From Gaiellasilicea sp963707575 (GTDB taxonomy: Bacteria > Actinomycetota > Thermoleophilia > Gaiellales > Gaiellaceae), in NCBI GenBank assembly GCA_963707575.1, contig OY970171.1, forward strand, positions 2,666,001 through 2,730,000: 64,000 bases of DNA, in the 5' to 3' direction. Each line of letters opens with the position of its first letter. Positions within the stretch are counted from its first letter, which is position 1. Below, one piece after another: positions 1-7,749 of the stretch. The translations under genes and the position numbers were made by a program. The notes under the pieces are model-generated. The model made no database searches. It had not been told where the DNA came from and saw nothing but the letters and a program-made list of their open reading frames with translations.

Positions 1-69
1 TTCGGGAAGGATCACCCGGTGTCGAAGACGGACGCGCCGCGGATCAAGCGCCTGCTCGGACTGAGGTGA
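1..69 (+). CDS. rpmI: 50S ribosomal protein L35, C-terminal end (partial)
   Basis: The window opens inside an open frame whose last 22 codons end in a basic tail (VSKTDAPRIKRLLGLR) before TGA at 67-69. This matches the usual end of L35, a small basic protein of the large ribosomal subunit. rplT begins 7 bases after the stop, the standard infC-rpmI-rplT order, which supports the call more than the short sequence alone. The start lies outside the window. Confidence 0.85.
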   Translation, partial: FGKDHPVSKTDAPRIKRLLGLR

Positions 70-75
70 AGGTAG

Positions 76-444
76 ATGCCAAGGGTTAAGCGCTCCGTCC
101 ACGCGCGCAAGAAGCGCCGCAAGGTCCTCGGCCAGGCCAAGGGCTACTGGGGGCTCAAGAAGTCGAGCTACAAGTACGCCAAGGAGCAGGTCGAGCACTC
201 GCTCGTCTACGCCTACCGCGACCGCAAGAACAAGAAGCGCACCTTCCGGCAGCTCTGGATCGTGCGCATCAACGCAGCTGCGCGGGCGAACGGGCTCTCG
301 TACAACCAGTTCATCTCGGGACTGCACAAGGCAGGGATCGAGCTCGACCGCAAGGTCCTCGCCGACCTCGCCGTGCACGATCCGGCCGCGTTCGCGGCCA
401 TCGCCGAGCAGGCCAAGGCGGCGCACGAGGCCGCGGCCGCCTAG
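76..444 (+). CDS. rplT: 50S ribosomal protein L20
   Basis: A 122-residue very basic protein beginning MPRVKRSVHARKKRRKVL, the conserved start of L20, a 23S rRNA-binding protein needed early in 50S assembly. Length is normal for the family (about 117-125), with a short Ala-rich acidic tail. A purine-rich GTGAAGGTAG stretch precedes the ATG. It follows rpmI by 7 bases, so the two are cotranscribed. In other bacteria L20 represses its own operon; no leader for that is visible because the operon start is outside the window. Confidence 0.97.
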   Translation: MPRVKRSVHARKKRRKVLGQAKGYWGLKKSSYKYAKEQVEHSLVYAYRDRKNKKRTFRQLWIVRINAAARANGLSYNQFISGLHKAGIELDRKVLADLAVHDPAAFAAIAEQAKAAHEAAAA

Positions 445-454
445 CCCGAGCGCG

Positions 455-1408
455 CTGAGCGAGCAGGCAGAGGTCTTCCGCCGTCAGGCGGAGCAGTGCG
501 AAGGGCGCTCGCCGCTCTACGCCGACCTCTGCCGCCGTCTGGCCGACGATCCTCGCGTTCCCGGCCTCGTCGGGGAGCTGACCTGGGACGCGCCGCTGCG
601 GTTGCTCGGGGGCCTGCACGCGCTCGTCCTCGGCGGCCGCGCGAGCTGGGACGAGCTGGACGCCGCACTCGCCGACGACGACCTACCGCGGCTCGCGCGG
701 CGCGCAGTCCAGACGAACGAGGTTCGCCGCTCTTGGACGCTCCTGCCGTGCTTCCTCGAAGTCGCTCGACGAACGGGCGAGACGACGTTCGATCTGATCG
801 AGCTCGGCTCGAGCGCAGGCTTCAACCTGCTCTGGGACCGGTACCGCTACCTGTACCAGGCGGGGAGCTGGGGGCCGGCGGACGCTCCGCTCGAGCTCGA
901 CGGTGAGGAGCGTGCACCGGTGCCAGAGGAGCTGCTCACGCTTGCTCCGCGCGTGCGCAGGCGCGTCGGCATCGATCTCGACCCGGTCGACGTGGCGACC
1001 GACGAGGGTGCGCTGCGGCTGCGCTCGTTCGTCTGGCCCGAGCAGGATGGGCGGATGGAGCGGCTCGAACGCGCGATCGCGGCGGCCCGTCGCGAGCCCC
1101 CGCCGGTCGTGCGCGGCGATCTCCTCGAGACGCTCCCTCGGCTCCTCGCGGAGCGGGCTTCCGACGCCCTGACCGTCGTCTACCAGACGGCCGTGCTCGG
1201 CTACCTCGATGAGGACGGCTGGATGCGCGTGCGCGAGCTGCTCGCCGAGGCGGGAAGCAGCGGCCGGCTCGCGCTCGTCTGGACCGCGCGACCGGCCGAG
1301 GACGTGCACGGCTACTGGGGCGTCTGGGTGCAGTTGTGGCCCGGCGGCGAGCCGGAGGTCGTCGCCCATGCCGACTTCCACGGAGCCTGGCTCGAGTGGC
1401 TCGGATGA
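455..1408 (+). CDS. DUF2332 family protein, apparent CTG start
   Basis: Resembles the uncharacterised DUF2332 family: an N-terminal FRRQAEQC region, RLLGGLHALVLGGR, a central IELGSSAGFNLLWDRY segment that looks like a methyltransferase-type SAM loop, and a C-terminal HADFHGAWLEWLG. The only ATG/GTG/TTG start in frame is TTG at 602, which would delete about 49 residues that look like the normal family N-terminus. The frame stays open back to CTG at 455 (LSEQAEVFRRQ), 11 bases after the rplT stop, so I place the start there. The function of the family is unknown. The stop overlaps the next ATG (ATGA). Confidence 0.7.
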   Translation: MSEQAEVFRRQAEQCEGRSPLYADLCRRLADDPRVPGLVGELTWDAPLRLLGGLHALVLGGRASWDELDAALADDDLPRLARRAVQTNEVRRSWTLLPCFLEVARRTGETTFDLIELGSSAGFNLLWDRYRYLYQAGSWGPADAPLELDGEERAPVPEELLTLAPRVRRRVGIDLDPVDVATDEGALRLRSFVWPEQDGRMERLERAIAAARREPPPVVRGDLLETLPRLLAERASDALTVVYQTAVLGYLDEDGWMRVRELLAEAGSSGRLALVWTARPAEDVHGYWGVWVQLWPGGEPEVVAHADFHGAWLEWLG

Positions 1409-2085
1409 TCACCTCCGCCGCGAACCCGACGCTCAAGCTCGTGCGCAAGCTGCTGGCGCAGAAGCGCAAGCGCGAGGAGCTGGGGCTCTTCGTCGCCGAG
1501 GGCGAGGATCTCGTCGACGCGGCCCGTGACGCGGGCATCGAGCCCACCGAGCTGCTCATCGCCGGCGAGACGGTGGCGCCGGAGCTCCTCACCGAGCTCT
1601 CGACCCTCGCGCATCCGGCGCGCGTCGTCGGTCTCTTCCGCGCGCAGGATCTGCCGAGCGAGCAGCGCGAGGTGACGCTCGCGCTCTGGCAGGTCGGCGA
1701 TCCCGGCAACGTGGGCACCCTCCTGCGCACCGCCGACGCCTTCGGGGCCGCCGTGGCGCTCTCGGCCGGCTGCGCCGATCCGCTCGCGCCGAAGGCGCTG
1801 CGCGCGTCGGCCGGTGCGGTCTTCCGGGTTCCGCTCGTCGGCTTCGACGAGGCACAAGGGCGACGCATCGCGCTGGTCGCCCACGGAGGCGCTCCGTTGC
1901 GCGACGTGGACCTGGCGGGACCTGTGGTCTTCCTGCTCGGCGCGGAGCGGGCGGGACTGCCGGAGGAGCTCGTCGCCGGGAGCGACCAGCTCGCGACGAT
2001 CGAGCTTCCAGGTGCCGCGGAGTCACTCAACGTGGCCGCGGCGGGGGCCGTCGCGCTCTACGAGCGACACTGTCGCCAGGTCTGA
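1405..2085 (+). CDS. TrmH/SpoU-family RNA 2'-O-ribose methyltransferase
   Basis: About 226 residues from the ATG at 1405, which overlaps the preceding stop as ATGA. It begins MITSAANPTLKLVRKLLAQKRKRE, the usual start of this family (an N-terminal substrate-binding domain with a FVAEGEDLV motif). The SPOUT knot motifs follow: QVGDPGNVGTLLRTADAFGA, VFLLGAERAGLP and the final LPGAAESLNVAAAGAVALYE. The family transfers a methyl group from SAM to a ribose 2'-OH of rRNA or tRNA; the target cannot be read from sequence. The position next to ribosomal and pheST genes is common for such enzymes. Confidence 0.9.
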   Translation: MITSAANPTLKLVRKLLAQKRKREELGLFVAEGEDLVDAARDAGIEPTELLIAGETVAPELLTELSTLAHPARVVGLFRAQDLPSEQREVTLALWQVGDPGNVGTLLRTADAFGAAVALSAGCADPLAPKALRASAGAVFRVPLVGFDEAQGRRIALVAHGGAPLRDVDLAGPVVFLLGAERAGLPEELVAGSDQLATIELPGAAESLNVAAAGAVALYERHCRQV

Positions 2086-2118
2086 AAATTCCACCTGTTC
2101 TTTCTGTCTTAACTGACG

Positions 2119-2124
2119 TAAGCT
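2119..2124 (+). promoter_or_regulatory. Probable -10 element of the PAS gene
   Basis: TAAGCT lies 8 bases before the ATG at 2133, in a locally AT-rich 47-bp gap. No Shine-Dalgarno sequence is present, so a leaderless transcript is the simplest reading. Confidence 0.5.
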
Positions 2125-2132
2125 ACTAAAAG

Positions 2133-2495
2133 ATGGGTGCCGTCTCCGCCGTCGAGGATCCGCTGATCCAGCACGCCCTCCTGGGCGAGGCGGTCGACGA
2201 CTGCCCCGCTGCGATCTTCGTGCTCGGCGAGGACCGCAAGTACGTCGCCGTCAACGCGTTCGCCTGCAAGCTGCTGGGCTACGACCGCAGCGAGCTGCTC
2301 GCACTCGACCCCGGTGAGGTCGGGCTCGAGCCGGACTTCGTCGCCCACGTCGCCGAGTTGAACCGGGACGGCATCAGCCGCGGGCAGGCCCAGCTCCAGA
2401 CGAAGTCCGGCGAGCTGATCAACGTCACATACCGGGCCTGCGAGACGACGGCGGCCCGGATGCGCTTCTGGATCAGCGTCGCGTTTCCTGAGTGA
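2133..2495 (+). CDS. Single PAS-domain protein
   Basis: A 120-residue protein that is essentially one PAS domain: DDCPAAIFVLGEDRKYVAVNAFACKLLGYDRSELLAL followed by an RDGISRGQAQLQTKSGELINVTYRACE segment typical of PAS sensor folds. No kinase, cyclase or DNA-binding output domain is attached and no partner gene is adjacent, so it could act as a ligand or redox sensor through protein contacts. A stand-alone function is unproven. It ends beside a palindromic repeat array that also separates it from the convergent DUF2207 gene. Confidence 0.75.
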   Translation: MGAVSAVEDPLIQHALLGEAVDDCPAAIFVLGEDRKYVAVNAFACKLLGYDRSELLALDPGEVGLEPDFVAHVAELNRDGISRGQAQLQTKSGELINVTYRACETTAARMRFWISVAFPE

Positions 2496-2500
2496 GCTGA

Positions 2501-2683
2501 GCTAGCCCGCAGCGAGCACGGGCGAAGCCCGCGCTCGCGCGAAGTCAGGAACTGCGTGGGCATGGTCGAGCCATGCCCACGGCAAGACCCCTCAGCTAGC
2601 CCGCAGCGAGCACGGGCAGAGCCCGCGCTCGCGCGAAGTCAAGAACTGCGTGGGCATGTGCAAGACATGCCCACGGCAAGACC
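2501..2683 (+). repeat. Tandem palindromic repeat, two copies of about 94 bp
   Basis: Two units (from 2501 and 2595), each with an imperfect hairpin around CACGGGC/GCCCG and an 11-bp perfect stem (CGTGGGCATGG...CCATGCCCACG, 5-nt loop). In the second unit the innermost pair changes from G-C to T-A on both arms, so pairing is kept. The reverse complement of the same unit occurs three times at 11064-11324. The array lies between convergent genes. No open frame or transposase is associated. Confidence 0.85.
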
Positions 2684-2688
2684 CTGAA

Positions 2689-2705
2689 GGGCCGCTTCGC
2701 GGCCC
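2689..2705. terminator. 17-nt hairpin, likely bidirectional terminator
   Basis: GGGCCGC-TTC-GCGGCCC forms a 7-bp stem with a 3-nt loop in the convergent gap between the PAS gene and the DUF2207 gene. The identical 17-mer (or its reverse complement) recurs at 11041-11057 and 15167-15183, each time between convergent genes. There is no U-tract. Confidence 0.55.
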
Positions 2706-2736
2706 CGACCAGCTCACCCGCCGAGCCGAAGGGGGC

Positions 2737-4503
2737 TTACCACGCTCCTCCGCCTCCGCCGCCTCCGCCGCCGCCGCCTCCGCCCGAGAAGCCGCCGCCG
2801 AATCCGCCCGACCCCGACGAGGGCGGGGCGAGCGCCGAGCCGAAGCCGGCGGCGAGGTCGCCGATCCCGAGCGAGGTCGGGCCCGAGCCGAGGCCCCCGT
2901 AGGGGCTGATCCAGTAGAGCGAGCTCGCCTTCGCGAGCGCTTCGGGCATGTGCAGCTGCGCGCCCTGGAGCACCCGCTCCGCGATGCCGAACGCGATTCC
3001 GTAGACGAGGAAGCGCTCCCAGAGCTCCAGCGTCGCAGGCGGCGCCTCGGCGAGCCTCGGGAAGTCCGTCAGGTAGCGGCGAAACGCCTCCCAGCGCTCC
3101 GCCTCGGCCTGGGCCTCGGGTGAGCGCCGCCGCCAGAGCCGGCGGTTGATGAGCGCTCCGCCGAGGACGACGGCATTGAGGATCGAGCACGCTCCGAGCG
3201 CGATCAGCACCACGTCGCTCCAGCGCGGCGCGAACGTCTCGAGCCTCCGCAGCCCGAGAAAGAGCAGCAGCGCGCCGACGAGCCCGAACAGCAGCAGCCC
3301 GCCGATCAGCGTCACAAGGCCGTCGCTGCGGAACCAGCCCCGGGTGGAGACGGCGCCGCCGACTGCGGACTTGAACTCGGTGAAGCGCTCGGAGTTCGAC
3401 TCACGGTCGGCTTCGATGCGCTCGCGGAACTCGGACAGGCGCTCGGGCCCGTCGACGAGGATCGCGTCGACGACGCTGGCCACCGGCGCCTCGAACGCCT
3501 CGACCGGGGCCTCGACGTCGGCGAGAGAGAGCTCCAGGTCGGCGACCTGCTCGGTGCGCAAGCCGCCCCAGACCTTGCGCTCCGTCGTCACGGGCTCCGC
3601 CTTGTACCGACCCCGCCGAATCAGGTCGAACAACGTGGCGGTGAACTCGAGCGACCCGGGAGTGCCGCCCTGCGCGAGCAGCGTCGGCACGAGCGCCGGC
3701 TGCGTCTCCGTCGGCGGCTCCTGCTCGTACTCGCGGTCGTAGCCGGTGCCACGCTCCCGCCCGAAGCGCCAGCCCACGAAGGCGATCAGCGCGAGCGCGG
3801 GACCAAGCCCGAGCAGCAGCAGGACGAGGAGCGTCCGGAGCGGGCTCGACAGCCAGTCGTCGATGCGCTCGCGGTCTCGCTCGTAGGAGGCGGCGTCCTC
3901 CTGCTCCTCCGCGACGATCCGGTCGAGAGCGGCGCCCGACTCCGTCTTCATCCCGAGCGACGAGTTGAACGCATTCCGCGGGACGAGCGCGCGGAGCTCG
4001 ACGAACTGGCCGGGCGGGATGTCGAGCGCGCGCAGCGTCACCTGCTCGCCGTCGATCGTGATGTCGCCGCGCACGGCCACCGGATGACCCCAGGCGCGCT
4101 CGATCCGGCCGGGTGCGATCAGCGTGGCGGTCAGGCGGTCGAGCCGCTCCTCCCACTCGTCGCCCCACACCTTCAGGTTGACGTCGACGACGTCGTCGTA
4201 GCCGGTCGCGACTCCCCGCAGCCGGTAGTGGATGCGGAACGTCCGCTGCTCCGAGCTCGCGGCGTAGTGCCACACGATCCGGATGCCGTCGTCCGTCTCG
4301 GCCGTGCCGAAGGTCCCGGGCTCGCCGCTCGAGCCGAGCTCCGCGGAGGCGCCGGCTCGGTACGAGGTCCCGGACTCGAACACGCCGACCTCGTCGACCG
4401 CCTCCCCGTCGCGCAGCGGGATCTCCCGGAAGGCGCCCGTGTAGGTGCCGTCGAAGGCGAAGGTGATGTTCTCGTCGACGACGACCGAGCCGTCGGTCTG
4501 CAC
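2737..4503 (-). CDS. DUF2207 membrane protein with Gly-rich tail
   Basis: About 588 residues from the first GTG, but coding signal continues upstream to about 4602 with RRLLALAAAAVAALALAG, NASA, a clear signal peptide; no ATG/GTG/TTG precedes it, so the true start is unknown. An extracytoplasmic DUF2207 beta domain (VVVDENITFAFDGTYTGAFREIPL) is followed by a membrane helix near 215-240, cytoplasmic segments, two more helices (about 400-465), and the characteristic end GGFGGGFSGGGGGG...W. It is paired with lemA immediately upstream on the same strand, a common pair in bacteria; the role is unknown. Confidence 0.85.
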   Translation of the reverse strand: MQTDGSVVVDENITFAFDGTYTGAFREIPLRDGEAVDEVGVFESGTSYRAGASAELGSSGEPGTFGTAETDDGIRIVWHYAASSEQRTFRIHYRLRGVATGYDDVVDVNLKVWGDEWEERLDRLTATLIAPGRIERAWGHPVAVRGDITIDGEQVTLRALDIPPGQFVELRALVPRNAFNSSLGMKTESGAALDRIVAEEQEDAASYERDRERIDDWLSSPLRTLLVLLLLGLGPALALIAFVGWRFGRERGTGYDREYEQEPPTETQPALVPTLLAQGGTPGSLEFTATLFDLIRRGRYKAEPVTTERKVWGGLRTEQVADLELSLADVEAPVEAFEAPVASVVDAILVDGPERLSEFRERIEADRESNSERFTEFKSAVGGAVSTRGWFRSDGLVTLIGGLLLFGLVGALLLFLGLRRLETFAPRWSDVVLIALGACSILNAVVLGGALINRRLWRRRSPEAQAEAERWEAFRRYLTDFPRLAEAPPATLELWERFLVYGIAFGIAERVLQGAQLHMPEALAKASSLYWISPYGGLGSGPTSLGIGDLAAGFGSALAPPSSGSGGFGGGFSGGGGGGGGGGGGGAW

Positions 4504-4595
4504 GCGCGCGACGACGTCGGCGGCAGGGAGGGAGAAGGACCGGGCGGAGGCGTTACCGGCGAGCGCGAGTGCTGCGACCGCGGCCGCCGCGAGCG

Positions 4596-5141
4596 CTAGA
4601 AGGCGACGCGAGGTGCCTCCCGCACGGCGTCCTCGGCCTCGAAGAACTCACGCTTGTCGAACCCGAACGGGCCTGCGACGACCACGCCCGGCACCGTTTG
4701 GATGGCGTTGTTGTACGTGAGCACGGTGTCGTTGTAGACCTGCCGCGACACGGCGATCCGGTTCTCGGTCTGGGCGAGCTCCTCCTGGAGCTGCCGGAAG
4801 TTCTCGTCGGCCTGAAGCTCGGGGTAGGCCTCGGCGACCGCGAACAGCCGGCCCAGCGCCTGGCTGAGCATGTTCTCGGCGCCTGCCTGCTCCTGCACGG
4901 TCCCGGCCGCCTGCGCGCGCGTGCGCGCCTCGGTCACCGCTTCGAAGGTGCCGCGCTCGTGCGCCGCGTAGCCCTTCACCGTCTCGACGAGATTGGGGAT
5001 CAGGTCGTAGCGCCGGCGCAGCTGGACGTCGACCTGCGCCCACGCGTTGTCGACGCGGTTGCGGAGCCGGACGAGGTTGTTGTAGAGGAAGACGAGCGCG
5101 ACGACGAGCAGCGCGACGACCCCGATGATGATCCACAGCAC
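4596..5141 (-). CDS. lemA: LemA family membrane protein
   Basis: 181 residues. One N-terminal membrane helix (LWIIIGVVALLVVALVFLY) is followed by the LemA signature NNLVRLRNRVDNAWAQVDVQLRRRYDLIPNLVETVKGY and a helical cytoplasmic domain ending YNNAIQTVPGVVVAGPFGFDKREFFEAE. LemA proteins form long antiparallel helices; their biochemical role is not established. The start is GTG at 5141, with a TACGGT hexamer 6 bases upstream on this strand (5148-5153). The downstream DUF2207 gene overlaps or abuts its stop, so the two form an operon. Confidence 0.92.
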   Translation of the reverse strand: MLWIIIGVVALLVVALVFLYNNLVRLRNRVDNAWAQVDVQLRRRYDLIPNLVETVKGYAAHERGTFEAVTEARTRAQAAGTVQEQAGAENMLSQALGRLFAVAEAYPELQADENFRQLQEELAQTENRIAVSRQVYNDTVLTYNNAIQTVPGVVVAGPFGFDKREFFEAEDAVREAPRVAF

Positions 5142-5147
5142 CGGCGG

Positions 5148-5163
5148 ACCGTATCGTTACGCT
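5148..5163. promoter_or_regulatory. Divergent leaderless promoters of lemA and the first MOSC gene
   Basis: On the minus strand TACGGT (5148-5153) sits 6 bases before the lemA GTG. On the plus strand TACGCT (5158-5163) sits 7 bases before the MOSC ATG at 5171. Neither start has a Shine-Dalgarno sequence. Confidence 0.5.
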
Positions 5164-5170
5164 GGGTCGC

Positions 5171-5587
5171 ATGGCAACCGTCTCCGGTCTCTTCACCTCT
5201 CCGGGCCGCAAGAGCGGCGTCTCGACCGCGCACGAGCGCGTGCGCGCCGTCGCCGGCCACGGCTTCGAGGGCTGCGCGCACGCGAACCCGCCCAAGCGTG
5301 AGGTGCTGTTCGTCTCGCAGGAGCACCTCGACGGGCTGGAGCTCCAGCCGGGCACGATCCGAGAGAACATCACCGTCGCCGGCGACGACGTCGAGCAGTG
5401 GCCGATCGGCCAGCGAGTCCGCGCGGGCGAAGCGGTGTTCGAGATCACGATGGTCTGCGATCCGTGCGAGCGCATGGAAGCGCTTCGACCGGGGCTTCGC
5501 GAGCGGCTCGAGGGCAAGCGCGGCATGCTCGCGCGGGTCGTCGAGGGCGGCGACGTCGCGGTCGGGGACGCGCTATCGCTGCTGTAG
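5171..5587 (+). CDS. Short MOSC-domain protein
   Basis: 138 residues, essentially a MOSC domain without the N-terminal beta-barrel. Visible features are HERVRAVAGHGFEGCAHA, REVLFVSQEHLDGLELQPGTIRENITVAGDDVEQWPIGQRVRAG and a conserved-Cys segment FEITMVCDPCERM, then an ending VGDALSLL. MOSC domains bind molybdenum cofactor through a conserved Cys, as in MOCS3 C-terminal domains, YiiM and mARC. The ATG lies 7 bases after a TANNNT hexamer. The next gene also encodes a MOSC protein and overlaps it. Confidence 0.85.
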   Translation: MATVSGLFTSPGRKSGVSTAHERVRAVAGHGFEGCAHANPPKREVLFVSQEHLDGLELQPGTIRENITVAGDDVEQWPIGQRVRAGEAVFEITMVCDPCERMEALRPGLRERLEGKRGMLARVVEGGDVAVGDALSLL

Positions 5588-6339
5588 CGGCCTTCAACGT
5601 CGCGCCGGTCAAGAGCCTCGGCCTCGAGCACCCGGCTGAGATCCTGCTCGAGCCGGTCGGCGTCCGCGGCAACCGACGTTTCTTCCTGATCCGACCGGAC
5701 GGACGCCTCTTCCGGGGCGCCGCCTACGGTCCGCTCGTGCGCGTGCGCCCTGAGTACGACGCCGACGCCGAGCGGCTGACGCTCCGCTTCCCGGACGGCG
5801 CGGCGGTGAGCGCGGACGCCGTGGGGAGCGAGTCGGCAACGGGCGATTTCTGGGGGCGGCCCGTGCCGGGACGCGTCCTCGAGCCGGCGATCTGTGAGGC
5901 GCTCTCCGACTACGCCGGCAGGTCGGTGCGGATCCTGCGCGCGGCCGAGGACGGGATTGGCACCGATTCGCTCCATCCGGTCACGCTCGTGGGCGACGGC
6001 TCTGTTACCGAGCTGGGAGCCCGGCTCGGGGACAGGCACCTCGACCCACGTCGCTTCCGCATGCTCGTCGAGCTGACCGGCGTCGAGCCGCATGCGGAGG
6101 ACGAGTGGAAAGGGAGTCTGGTGCGCCTGGGGGAAGCGGTCGTCCGCGTCGGCGGCCCCGTGGGACGCTGCGCGAACACCACGTACGACCCGGACACCGG
6201 CGTTCGCGACCACGACACGCTCCGCGCGATCCACGACTACCGGGGCAAGGTCGAGGGAGAGGTCTGCTTCGGTGTCTACGCCGACGTCGTCGAACCGGGC
6301 CTTGTGCGCGTCGGCGACGCAGTCAGCCCGGCCGCCTAG
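5575..6339 (+). CDS. MOSC N-terminal beta-barrel and MOSC domain protein
   Basis: About 254 residues. It begins in the classic MOSC_N fashion (VAAFNVAPVKSLGLEHPAEILLE, then RRFFLIRPDGRLF) and carries the MOSC core TLVGDGSVTELGARLGDRHLDPRRFRML with the Cys loop VGRCANTTYDPDTG. This is the layout of mARC-like molybdenum-cofactor proteins. No ATG/GTG/TTG occurs where the fold should start; the nearest in-frame GTG (about 5463) would add some 50 Arg-rich residues. ATC at 5575, overlapping the previous stop, is my best guess. It converges on the next gene with 17 bases of overlap. Confidence 0.75.
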   Translation: MAAVAAFNVAPVKSLGLEHPAEILLEPVGVRGNRRFFLIRPDGRLFRGAAYGPLVRVRPEYDADAERLTLRFPDGAAVSADAVGSESATGDFWGRPVPGRVLEPAICEALSDYAGRSVRILRAAEDGIGTDSLHPVTLVGDGSVTELGARLGDRHLDPRRFRMLVELTGVEPHAEDEWKGSLVRLGEAVVRVGGPVGRCANTTYDPDTGVRDHDTLRAIHDYRGKVEGEVCFGVYADVVEPGLVRVGDAVSPAA

Positions 6340-7030
6340 CGACGAAGACGACGTCCTCCTCGTCCACGTAGGGCCGCCGGTCGAACCAGCCGTACTGCGC
6401 CGCGACCTCGAACCCCGCGCGCTCGAGCAGGCGGCGCCACTCGATCGGGGCGAGCCAGGCGAGCAGCATCGTCGAGGCCGCCTCGCCGCGGCGCACGGAG
6501 AGGGTCAGCGTGCGCTCCCCCTGGTCCCAGTCGGCCCGCTCGAAGATCTCCGGCTCGCGCTCGAGCCAGCGACCGTGCGTCGCCTCGACGTCGTCCGCGC
6601 TCGGGGCGAAGACGTCGAAGATCAGCCTGCCGCCGGGGAGCAGCAGCGCGTGCACGGCACGCAGCGCCCGCTCGCGGTCCGCCTCGGTCGTCATGTGCAG
6701 CAGCGAGCGGAACGGAATGAGAGCGAGTGAGACTCGCTCTGTGACCGGCGGTTCCCGCATGTCGCCGAGCCGCAGGTCGACGAGCCCCTCGACCCCGGCG
6801 GCCACGGCGCGCTCACGGGCGACCTCGAGCATCCCGCGCGAGCCGTCGACGCCGATCACGCGGATGCCCGCCTCCGCGACCGGCACCGCGATCCGGCCGG
6901 TCCCGCAGGCGAGCTCGACCACCGGGCCGCCCGAGGCGAGCGCCTCCTCGACGTAGAACTCGATGTCCTCGACGACGCTCAGGCTCCAGGGGTCGTAGAT
7001 CCGGGCGATCGCGTCGTACGGGGAGTGCAT
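6323..7030 (-). CDS. Class I SAM-dependent methyltransferase (copy A)
   Basis: About 235 residues. MHSPYDAIARIYDPW is followed by motif I VVELACGTGRIAVPVAEAG, motif II VIGVDGSRGMLEVARERA and LRLGDMREPP. The substrate is unknown. The ATG at 7030 overlaps the TGA of the upstream methyltransferase (TGATG), so the two are translationally coupled. They share the same domain order and a similar ending (FEVAAQYGWFDRRPY versus LEVESLHGWFDGTPF), so they look like diverged tandem duplicates. Confidence 0.88.
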   Translation of the reverse strand: MHSPYDAIARIYDPWSLSVVEDIEFYVEEALASGGPVVELACGTGRIAVPVAEAGIRVIGVDGSRGMLEVARERAVAAGVEGLVDLRLGDMREPPVTERVSLALIPFRSLLHMTTEADRERALRAVHALLLPGGRLIFDVFAPSADDVEATHGRWLEREPEIFERADWDQGERTLTLSVRRGEAASTMLLAWLAPIEWRRLLERAGFEVAAQYGWFDRRPYVDEEDVVFVARRPG

Positions 7031-7725
7031 CACGGCTTGCGGGCGACCCAGACGAACTCCCGCGCTCCCTCGCCGAAGGGCGTGCCGTCGAACCAGCCGT
7101 GGAGCGACTCGACCTCGAGCCCGGCGACCTCGATCAGGCCCTCCCACTCGGACCGTGTCACCCACCAGATCGATGTGCCGCCGCCGTCGTCGAGGGCGAT
7201 GTCGAGCCGGTTGTCGTGCGGGTGGTGGTGAACGACGTGTCCGATCCCGTGGACCACCTCGTGCATGCCGTCGTTGGCTGCAGCGATGTGCGGGCTGAAC
7301 ACGAACGCGTTCCAGGCGAAGCGACCACCGGGCCGGAGCGATGCGGCCACCCGCTCGAAGGTGTGCCTGCGGTCAACCCAGGTGGGCAGGTGGAGGAGCG
7401 AGCGGAAGGGGCAGTAGATCAGCGCTGCCGGCTCGTCCAGCTCGAGCTCGCGCATGTCGCCGTGCCGCAGCTCGAGCTCGACTCCCGCGGCGTCGGCGCG
7501 CGCTCGGGCCTCGGCGAGCATCGCCTCCGAGAGGTCGATGCCGACGATCCTGCGGCCGGTCGCGTGCGCCGCGGGAATCGCCACCCGTCCGGACCCGACG
7601 GCGAGCTCGACGACCGGGCCGTCGGCCTCGCCGACGAGCTTCGTGTACCAGGCGACGTCCTCGGTCATGTCGGCCGCCCAGCGGTCGTAAACCGGCGCGA
7701 AGACGTCGTATTCCGAAGGGGCCAA
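7030..7725 (-). CDS. Class I SAM-dependent methyltransferase (copy B)
   Basis: 231 residues from TTG at 7725 (APSEYDVFAPVYDRWAADM). That start is chosen because TATCAT on this strand ends 7 bases before it and because the protein start then aligns with copy A. Motif I is VVELAVGSGRVAIPAAH, motif II IVGIDLSEAMLAEARARA. A His-rich stretch (HGIGHVVHHHPHDN) near residue 170 is unusual and absent from copy A; whether it binds metal is unknown. It is divergent from pheS with 24 bp between start codons. Confidence 0.85.
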   Translation of the reverse strand: MAPSEYDVFAPVYDRWAADMTEDVAWYTKLVGEADGPVVELAVGSGRVAIPAAHATGRRIVGIDLSEAMLAEARARADAAGVELELRHGDMRELELDEPAALIYCPFRSLLHLPTWVDRRHTFERVAASLRPGGRFAWNAFVFSPHIAAANDGMHEVVHGIGHVVHHHPHDNRLDIALDDGGGTSIWWVTRSEWEGLIEVAGLEVESLHGWFDGTPFGEGAREFVWVARKP

Positions 7726-7732
7726 GAAGGCG

Positions 7733-7742
7733 ATGATACAGT
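7733..7742. promoter_or_regulatory. Overlapping divergent -10 elements (methyltransferase B / pheS)
   Basis: Minus-strand TATCAT (7733-7738) is 7 bases from the TTG at 7725. Plus-strand TACAGT (7737-7742) is 7 bases from the pheS GTG at 7750. The hexamers share two base pairs, so the two promoters probably compete. Confidence 0.5.
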
Positions 7743-7749
7743 CGCCGCC

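Noticed and set aside
2737..2800. Gly-codon run at the end of the DUF2207 gene as a microsatellite
   Set aside because: The Gly-rich C-terminus is a normal family feature, ending in Trp as in homologues.
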